DNA of 13,829 nt from Zancudomyces culisetae (taxonomy: Eukaryota > Kickxellomycota > Harpellomycetes > Harpellales > Legeriomycetaceae). The stretch is from NCBI GenBank assembly GCA_001969505.1, contig LSSK01000668.1, forward strand, positions 1 to 13,829. Reading direction: 5' to 3'. Shown in pieces: positions 1 through 6,619 of the stretch (its first letter is position 1; each line of letters opens with the position of its first letter). The notes under the pieces are model-generated. The model saw nothing but the letters and a program-made list of their open reading frames with translations, searched no databases and had not been told where the DNA came from. Both the position numbers and the translations under genes were made by a program.

Positions 1-150
1 AGAGGTAGAGGCAAAGTGGTTGGAACGCAGGATGAGCGAGAAGAAGTAGCGACTAGCGATGTTAAGAGTGGTAGAGGAAGTAGGGGAAGTACAGGTGGTA
101 GGGGCAGTAGAGGTAGTAGAGGCGGTAAACGTGGTAGGGGCAGACCCAAA
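1..150 (+). repeat. Degenerate GGTAGNGG purine repeat coding RGS/RGG and AT-hook
   Basis: Short units such as GGTAGAGG, GGTAGGGG and AGTAGAGG recur from base 1 to about 140 within the Tfc6-like frame, encoding repeated RGS, RGG and RGR. The block ends at the AT-hook. It is a coding low-complexity tract, likely to vary in copy number; how far it extends upstream is unknown. Confidence 0.7.
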
Positions 151-3100
151 TCTACTAATGCTACCACTCCTGACAAACCAAAAGAGAGAAAAGTGATATA
201 TTATGATGACGAACAAGAAGCCGAAGAACAAGAAGAATTTTATGAGGACCACGACGAAGATTCAGATGAATATGTTCCACCAGAAGCATCCAAACCCGAC
301 CAAGACTCTGATTTTGATATGGGGGATGCTGACCAAGACGAACTCGAAAATGATTTAGGTGACGCAGGTAGTGAACCAGAGCAAGATGATGACATGGACG
401 TAGACGAGCATGATGATAGGCGCAGCTCACGAGGTAAACATAAAAATGCCAAAGAGCCTAAAAGAACGAAAAAAGCAGGGAAAGTTTCGTTGGGTGCAAG
501 TTCTGACAAGAAATCCAGAGAGTTTCCGCTCAGAAGCGTGTACCAAACGCACCGAACTGTGGCTAAATACAGGGAGCATATTGATCTTGTGAATACGAAC
601 GTATGGCTCAAGGATGGTCGGCAAGTAAAAAAGGAATATTTGATGCAATGTTATCTTGATGATATGGATAGTGAAAGCGTGAGATTGTATCGGAAAGAAA
701 TTTCGGCGTTCTCTGGGAAAAAAAATTCAGTGCAGGCGCCCAAGGCTGTATCGAGAAAGAGCGGGATAAGAATTACGTTATTTGACAAACGAATAATAAC
801 TGATGTTCCGCTACTGCGGGTGGCACAGTCGAAAAAGTCATTTGAGATAATGTCGAGTATAGCAAGTTACTGCGGGGACAATAAGGCTTTAGAGAGATAC
901 TTTATGTGGCAAAGTATAACAGATGATCAGAAGCTCGAGTTATATGCGCCAAATGGTGACCCACAGGGTATCAATTTGAAAGTGATTCAAGGTGATGGGA
1001 ATGTAGATGTATCAGCAATAACCAAAAGCAAAAAGGGTAAAACTGGTAAAAATGAAAAGGGTGACAAGGGTGATAATAAAAAGCAAAATTGTACAAAGGA
1101 CACACAGAACGGTACAGTGGAAATAGAATGCCAGGTAAAGGACTTTGAAGCTGTCGAATTTAAAAATGATAACAACAAGGAGACCAGAGTGGCGAATACG
1201 AATTTACTGATTCGGGCGATGGATTGGTGCCCACAATCTGACGAAACATGCACGTCATTTTTGGCAGTTGGGGGCATCAAAAAAGAAGCAGAAGTTACCC
1301 AAATTAACGGTAGACCCTTTTCTGCGTTCAACCAACAATTATCGTTTTCTTCGGACGGAGATGGTACAAACAGGGGAATCTATCAGGACAATGTGATTCA
1401 GATATGGCAGTATAACGAAACGGCGTTGAGGTTACGCTTGGTTATAGTACATGATAGAGGCGCAGTTTGGGGTCTCAAGTGGTGTCCGCTTCGACCAAAT
1501 AATAACCTAAGTGATTATTTCAGTATGCTAAGACTGTCAAAGCTGATTTTGGATAATACAAAAGTGACAAATAAATTGAAAAGGCAGGTTTCAGGGTTTG
1601 CGGAAACAAATGAGATTTATAAATCGAATAAATACAAACATATAGGAATACTGGCAGCGATGTTTGGTGATGGAACTGCAGCGGTGTTTGTAGTTCCGCA
1701 CCCAAATACCATTTCTACAGACAAGCAAACAGCTGAGTATATAAATATGCCAGTCTTGCTTATGGATATCAGAATGCCTGGAACTACTATTATGAAGTTG
1801 GAATGGCTTGGGTGCGATCGAATTGTAACGTTTGGGTACAATGGATCCATGGCAATTTGGAGTGTTTCTAGTCACGTTTATAATTGCACCAAAGACCTAG
1901 ATTTAGTTGAAGCTATACCTCCACACAATTCTCAGAGAGCATCACCTGCAGTTCCTCAGCTTTATACATCCACAACTTGTAAAACCATTTTGTCATCGAG
2001 CGCTCTTCCACCTACAGCTTTGGTAAAAAAACTGTCACATGAAGATCTTTTACAGTTATACTTTGCCAAGGATTTAAATAGCAGTGAAGCCGCAACGGAA
2101 AAAAATAAAGAAAAGAGTTTGAAAAAACCAAAGTTAAATGCGACTAGGCATGAAATACTACAATTATTAAAGACCAGCATTAAGGGGCCAGTTGGAATTT
2201 TCCCATTGGAGAGGGCGCATTTCTTGGTTGGAACGACAGAGGGGGATGTAAATTTACTCGCCTTAGACCTACAATCAACTAGCAAACCAACGCAGCAGTA
2301 TCTTGTAAGTGCTGGTCTGGACTACCGGTATGCAGTCAGCTGGACTAGAGGAGGACAGATGGCATTGCTTTCTGACCCATATCATGAGCTTAGAGCTGGA
2401 CCAACAATTCTGATCCCTGGGATTTACGAGCTGTATGATACTATTAGACGGCAAGAAAGTCCCACACTAAACTACCTTCGTGATCGTGATGAAAAAAAGA
2501 CAGAAAATCCGACGTATATATTTGGGATTGCACCATTTATTAAATCGATTGATTCTACTAAATGTGCAGCAACTGAACTTCATGTATCAATCTCAAGATA
2601 TGGTAAATACTTGCCACATCAACAGCAAAAGAATACTGATGCAGCTACTGGTTCTACAACAAAAAGTGTGAAAACGAATAACTCAAAAACCGATATTTCA
2701 AAGGAGGATGTCGATGACCAAGTTGCACTGATCATTGAGGAAATGGAAAGAATGGGAAATTCCACAGGCAACAAAAGTATTGGCAATACTCAAGCGAATT
2801 CATCTACAATCGACAACACTGATAACACAAGCGCCCAAGCCGGCCTTGTAAACATATTAATGGCAACAACTACATGGTTTGCGCAACACAGGTCGTATTT
2901 AACCGATATAGCAACCAGCGAATTCCACCAAATTGCAAGTTCGACAGCTGCTGATGGATCAGTAATTCTTTCCGACACTAATTTTCCCTTGTCTCCGAAT
3001 TTCCCCAAACATAAGGCCCACGACACTGTCTACAACAATACTTTGTATACCCTAGAGTATCACCCAGACGAGAACACCTTCGTATACCAGGAACAGAAGC

Positions 3101-3291
3101 GGTATACAAGCCCCTCGGCTGCTGGTATAGGTGCCAGTGGGATCAAAAAAGAGTATGATAATGACGGCGTATTATATGACTATCGGGTTTCAATCAACTG
3201 CTCTGCTTGGCACAGTTCGTTGGGCTCTTGTCATTTATTAGCCTCTGGTTCTAGTTCTGGTTTACTAAGAGTAGATAATTTGGATTATTGA
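1..3291 (+). CDS. TFC6: TFIIIC subunit Tfc6/Sfc6 (GTF3C2-like), WD-propeller with AT-hook; 5' partial
   Basis: The frame is open from base 1 to the TGA at 3289-3291 (1096 codons) and no ATG explains the N-terminus, so the gene is cut by the window edge. Visible order: RG/RGS-rich repeats (about 1-126), a canonical AT-hook KRGRGRPK (127-150), an acidic stretch (about 202-417), a basic patch (about 424-500), a Lys-rich linker (about 1020-1090), then a WD-type propeller from about 1200 to the stop. Blade-like motifs include AMDWCP, VWGLKWCPL, GILAAMFGDG followed by VVPHP, IVTFGYNGSMAIW, and a final LLASGSSSGLLRVDNL. This layout matches the TFIIIC subunit (yeast Tfc6, fission yeast Sfc6, human GTF3C2) that works with Tfc8 in B-box recognition at tRNA genes. 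Assignment rests on architecture and blade motifs. It is longer than budding yeast Tfc6 (about 670 residues). Another AT-hook WD protein is the main alternative. Confidence 0.75.
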   Translation, partial: RGRGKVVGTQDEREEVATSDVKSGRGSRGSTGGRGSRGSRGGKRGRGRPKSTNATTPDKPKERKVIYYDDEQEAEEQEEFYEDHDEDSDEYVPPEASKPDQDSDFDMGDADQDELENDLGDAGSEPEQDDDMDVDEHDDRRSSRGKHKNAKEPKRTKKAGKVSLGASSDKKSREFPLRSVYQTHRTVAKYREHIDLVNTNVWLKDGRQVKKEYLMQCYLDDMDSESVRLYRKEISAFSGKKNSVQAPKAVSRKSGIRITLFDKRIITDVPLLRVAQSKKSFEIMSSIASYCGDNKALERYFMWQSITDDQKLELYAPNGDPQGINLKVIQGDGNVDVSAITKSKKGKTGKNEKGDKGDNKKQNCTKDTQNGTVEIECQVKDFEAVEFKNDNNKETRVANTNLLIRAMDWCPQSDETCTSFLAVGGIKKEAEVTQINGRPFSAFNQQLSFSSDGDGTNRGIYQDNVIQIWQYNETALRLRLVIVHDRGAVWGLKWCPLRPNNNLSDYFSMLRLSKLILDNTKVTNKLKRQVSGFAETNEIYKSNKYKHIGILAAMFGDGTAAVFVVPHPNTISTDKQTAEYINMPVLLMDIRMPGTTIMKLEWLGCDRIVTFGYNGSMAIWSVSSHVYNCTKDLDLVEAIPPHNSQRASPAVPQLYTSTTCKTILSSSALPPTALVKKLSHEDLLQLYFAKDLNSSEAATEKNKEKSLKKPKLNATRHEILQLLKTSIKGPVGIFPLERAHFLVGTTEGDVNLLALDLQSTSKPTQQYLVSAGLDYRYAVSWTRGGQMALLSDPYHELRAGPTILIPGIYELYDTIRRQESPTLNYLRDRDEKKTENPTYIFGIAPFIKSIDSTKCAATELHVSISRYGKYLPHQQQKNTDAATGSTTKSVKTNNSKTDISKEDVDDQVALIIEEMERMGNSTGNKSIGNTQANSSTIDNTDNTSAQAGLVNILMATTTWFAQHRSYLTDIATSEFHQIASSTAADGSVILSDTNFPLSPNFPKHKAHDTVYNNTLYTLEYHPDENTFVYQEQKRYTSPSAAGIGASGIKKEYDNDGVLYDYRVSINCSAWHSSLGSCHLLASGSSSGLLRVDNLDY

Positions 3292-3636
3292 TATGGTGTG
3301 TACATTTTTATACTCGCTTTTGTATTTTAGTTTGAATGTTTTCAAATTTTGGCTTTACAAATTGAATCATATTATAGGTATAATGTTACTTTAATTACGT
3401 GGGAAAGGCGTGTTTATTCTTGTCCGCAAAAATAAACTCTCGATTTATCCCTTTTCGTTTTGTTTATTTTCGCAATAGTAAAATTTAATGTACACTTTAA
3501 AGTCCAAGTTAACTATACCTTCAACTCCAACAGTAGTGGTAATAAGCAAGAACGAATATACAACTACCTACTACCCTGAAAAAAACATTGTATTCTATTC
3601 GGAAAGCACTAGTGATTCAACTAATATAATTAAACG
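3292..3636. other. Intergenic: Tfc6-like 3' end and TFB2 promoter
   Basis: 345 bases between the TGA and the TFB2 start. An AATAAA at 3431-3436, about 140 bases after the stop, could serve 3'-end formation. The rest is AT-rich; no TATA box, RNA gene or ORF stands out. Confidence 0.5.
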
Positions 3637-6072
3637 ATGAAAGAAAAAAACGACACTCAATTCCAGGCAACCATTTTGGAATTTTTAGAAGCCCTACCCA
3701 CACCAGTCATACAAAACCTATACTTAGAACCTGCAGTGTGTTTGGCCATATTCAGGTAACGTTTCTTTTTTACATATATTTCATTCACCACATTTAGTTT
3801 GCTGTGTTGTTATGTGATTTTCTAGAATTTATGAAATGTTTTATAACAAAATCTTTACTTTGATACCAACCCTCTTTTTCTACCCTCCTCTTCCAAATGT
3901 CAAGGATAGGGGATGGTGAGTTTGTTTGCTTGTTTTGTTTTTGTTTTACCATTTTCATATAAAAGCGACTTAACAAGACGAGAATTAATGACAATAGGCT
4001 GCTACCAACAATTTCCAAGCAGATTATAATGTCGATTTTGTATATCAAAAAGGCGATTTCTACAACAGATGTGATGGTCTGGCGTAAACAGATACAAGAG
4101 TAAGAAAAGGATAGCCAAATGTTGTACTATTTTGAACCGTTGTATAACATAATCACCCAAAAATCTTGTAAATATAGAGAAAATCATAACTTTATTGTGT
4201 CTTGCACCAAACGATTACGAAAATTGCACATTATCACCGATTCCTCAGAGCAGATTTATTTAAATGATGATTTTCGCGAGCATTTTATCATGGGATTAAC
4301 TGGAGGGTAAATATTAAACTTTTCTACAAGAAATACTTGATACATGTCCGGTACTAGCTATACAAAAACCAATAATGTAATTAAAATAGATCCAGCAGAG
4401 ACAAGTTTTCAAAAGTAGATAAGGATCCAGAGATTTCAGTTGGTGCATTAGATAGGTATACTACCGAAAAATGGGAGGCAAGTGTTTATTCATGTATTCA
4501 TATATGCATTAGTGAAGCTATTTGCTAGCTATACCAACACATATCAATAATGTTCTTAATAACAATACTTATAATCTCATGGGTATAGTCGATTTTACAC
4601 TACATGGTGGGGACAAAAACCGAAAAGTATAAGCCAGGTTCAAAAGTGTTAAAACTATTAGAAAGAGCTAACCTGATGAAATATAGTGGTAGCAAAGGGC
4701 AATACATCATAACAAGCCAAGGCTTTCAATTCTTGCTACAGGATTTATGTTCGCAGATATGGACGATTCTATTACAGTATTTGTCAAATATACAAAACGA
4801 TGATGGTAACCATGGCAGCAGTAGTACTTCCGACAGCAACGTCAACAACAGTGACGTTACTCATATGAGAATAGAACGAGTAATGAAAGTATTTTTTCAA
4901 TTTGGAAGCCTGGAGTTTGGAAAAGTGTATAAACTAGCCAATACAACATATGACCAAATAGAGGCAAAAACTCTGAAGGATTTGAACGAATTGGGCTTTG
5001 TTTACTATTGTAAGAGTGGTAGGAGTGATAGTATTGAGTTTATTCCCACCAGATTAATTTGTATATTAACAGGCGCTTCGGTGTCCAGTATAAACACAAC
5101 AATATCATTGCTGAGTAGCTCAAAGACAACTAGTTTCAATGACTATTCCGGTGTTGTATCTGGTGGAAATGCAGGTGCCGATGGGAGTAATATGGGTACG
5201 CTAGCTAAAACGGGTGGCTCTGGGAATGAAGAAGACAATGGTGGTGCTTCTGACCCTGGGTTTATAATTGTAGAAACCAACTATCGCTTGTACGCTTATA
5301 CAGGTAAAGACAAAAACAATTTTCTATGCTCCTATGTTGTGGTGGACCATACCTGAAAGCCATTTGGTTTTACTTTTTTTTTAAAAAAAAAATGAATGGT
5401 GGAATAGATTCGATTTTGCAAATTTCAATTTTGAGCTTATTTGTGCAGCTAACAAGACGGTTCACCAACCTGGTGACAGGAATTATCACTAGAGAAAGTA
5501 TTAAAAGGGCACTGAGGAATGGAATCACTTCAGAACAGGTAACATTATCTAACTTTTTTTTTTTTACTTGACCGATTGAAGCATATTTAAAACGAATACT
5601 AGAGAATAAGTACTTGTAAAATAGATCGTCACATATTTGACCATGTATGCGCATCCCATAATGAAAACAAATACTCCGCCAATTCCCATATCAGTTACTG
5701 ATCAAATACGATTATGGGAACTTGAAAAGAACAGACTGGTCCCAACATCAGGTATGCTATTTAAAACACATCTGCATTCACCACAATTCGTTTTCATTTT
5801 TGTGTCTGTTTGCGTGTTTATTTATGCATTTATTATTAATGAGATACAATTGTACAAAATGTTTACTGTAAAACACCTATTAACAAAAAATAGCATACTT
5901 GTACCACGAGTTCAGCAGGCAACAAGACTTTGATAGTGCTTACAAATATGCAGAGCAACTGGGTGCTGTATGCTGGGTTAATCCTAAGAAAAGGGTTATG
6001 GCAATCAATAGCGAAAATCATGATTTGGTGAAAGATTTTGTTAAAAAGCGGATGACTAGCATGAGGCGATAG
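3637..6072 (+). CDS. TFB2: TFIIH subunit Tfb2/p52, 8 exons
   Basis: Proposed exons: 3637-3755, 3998-4099, 4178-4306, 4390-4477, 4589-5303, 5408-5538, 5625-5751, 5894-6072; joined they give 1590 nt (529 residues plus TAG), close to budding yeast Tfb2 (513). Tfb2 is a TFIIH core subunit that anchors the Ssl2/XPB helicase, and its C-terminus pairs with Tfb5/p8; it acts in Pol II initiation and nucleotide excision repair. Each junction restores a family block: exon 1 PAVCLAIFR; exon 2 LLPTISKQIIMSIL; exon 3 FIMGLTGG; exons 4/5 KWE joined to SILHYMVGT; exon 5 GFQFLLQ and GFIIVETNYRLYAYT; exon 6 SILSLFVQL and ITRESIKRALRNGIT; exon 7 YAHPIM and DQIRLWELEKNRL; exon 8 the Tfb5-binding end (AYKYAEQLGAV, KKRVMAIN). 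Exon 5 has two polar low-complexity inserts. The exon 4 start is the least certain boundary (frame-compatible alternatives 4396 and 4399). Introns 1-3 put TAA in frame immediately if retained. Confidence 0.9.
3756..3997 (+). other. TFB2 intron 1 (242 nt), possibly two introns around a cassette exon
   Basis: Donor gtaacg, acceptor caATAG, phase 2. Candidate branch sequence gacttaac at 3967-3974, 24 bases before the AG. It is the longest intron of the gene. Inside it, 3826-3915 is an open in-frame 90-nt segment flanked by ttctag and gtgagt. Skipping it joins CLAIFR directly to LLPTISK, as in other Tfb2 proteins, so the skipped form is taken as the main product. Confidence 0.85.
4100..4177 (+). 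other. TFB2 intron 2 (78 nt)
   Basis: Donor gtaaga, acceptor tATAG, phase 2; candidate branch gtataac at 4142-4148. The acceptor is fixed by frame: GA plus A gives Glu, followed by ENHNFIVS. Retention gives an immediate TAA. Confidence 0.85.
4307..4389 (+). other. TFB2 intron 3 (83 nt)
   Basis: Donor gtaaat after LTGG, phase 2. The acceptor aaATAG at 4389 is preferred because it matches every other intron in the gene. AGs ending at 4395 and 4398 also keep the frame and would shorten exon 4 by two or three codons. No clear branch site; CTATAC (about 4358-4363) is a candidate. Confidence 0.7.
4478..4588 (+). other. TFB2 intron 4 (111 nt), GC-AG type
   Basis: The donor is gag|GCAAGT and the acceptor gtATAG, phase 0, joining KWE to SILHYMVGT as in Tfb2 homologues. 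The nearest GT, inside GCAAGT, would break the frame. Branch candidate ttaataac at 4556-4563, 26 bases before the AG. Confidence 0.8.
5304..5407 (+). other. TFB2 intron 5 (104 nt)
   Basis: Donor gtaaag, acceptor gaATAG, phase 1, joining YAYT to DSILQIS. It contains T9 directly followed by A10 (5374-5392), which could fold on itself. No consensus branch site; ttttac just before the T-tract is a candidate. Confidence 0.85.
5539..5624 (+). other. TFB2 intron 6 (86 nt)
   Basis: Donor gtaaca, acceptor aaATAG, phase 0, joining GITSEQ to IVTYLTMYAHP. Branch candidates are atctaac (5547-5553), close to the donor, or acttgacc (about 5566-5573). Confidence 0.85.
5752..5893 (+). other. TFB2 intron 7 (142 nt)
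   Basis: Donor gtatgc, acceptor aaATAG, phase 1, joining VPTS to AYLYHEF. Branch candidate ctattaac (5877-5884), only about 10 bases from the AG. If retained there is no stop inside the intron; translation would run out of frame to 5933 and replace the Tfb5-binding end with a hydrophobic tail. Confidence 0.85.
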
Positions 6073-6619
6073 CTGTTCTCCATGCCCCCATTTCTTCCTT
6101 TCATTTTTTTTTGTTTTGCTCTCCACACCCTCCTTAAAATTATATTTCTTGCTTAACCATGAATATCACCATGTTATAATAAAACTGTATATCTTTTCTT
6201 GTTTTTTTGCTTTTGATTTGGTTTGATAGAATGGTGTTGAGAGGGTTGATTGATAAAAAATCATCTGTTAGCTTTGAAAAAGAAATCAGTTAAAGCAAAC
6301 ATGATTAGCCAACAATGTATGCCAGTTTGTGGATATTTCTATTTTTTTTCCAATCCGTGGTACTTTTAGACTAATCCAATGGAAAATGTATTTTGGACAA
6401 CTTTTAAAAGCTATTCACCAGTACATCATCGGATTAATAGTAAACAAATATATCAGCCTAGTAATAAATATACAAATATATGTCAAAGAAGTCGAAATTA
6501 GGTGAAAAAGACAAGAAAACAGGGTAAAGGTACAATCGTAGGACACAGGGTATGACACAAAAGTCTAAAAAGGCCGCAGAGTAATAAAATATATATAACA
6601 GTGGACAGATCCCTGGGCC
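6073..6619. other. Intergenic: TFB2 3' end and helicase promoter
   Basis: 547 bases. AATAAA at 6178-6183, about 105 bases after the TFB2 stop, is a plausible 3'-end signal. A 10-base palindrome CTTTTAAAAG lies near 6400. An AT-rich TATA-like run (about 6587-6598) sits just before the helicase ATG. No RNA gene or credible ORF. Confidence 0.45.

Noticed and set aside
3794-4048. 84-codon minus-strand frame over intron 1 and exon 2 of TFB2
   Set aside because: Overlaps a well-supported exon on the other strand; low-complexity composition, no recognisable motif.
4604-5356. 250-codon frame beginning MVGTKTEKY as an independent gene
   Set aside because: It is most of TFB2 exon 5, with the last codons reading into intron 5. 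The upstream SILHY and downstream DSILQIS blocks show it is internal to TFB2.
5637-5933. 98-codon frame starting in TFB2 exon 7
   Set aside because: The first part is exon 7 of TFB2; the rest is translation of intron 7. Not a separate gene.
6232-6300. Box C/D snoRNA-like boxes in the TFB2-helicase gap
   Set aside because: On the minus strand a CTGA lies upstream, not downstream, of the AGATGAT box-C-like element, and there is no terminal stem.
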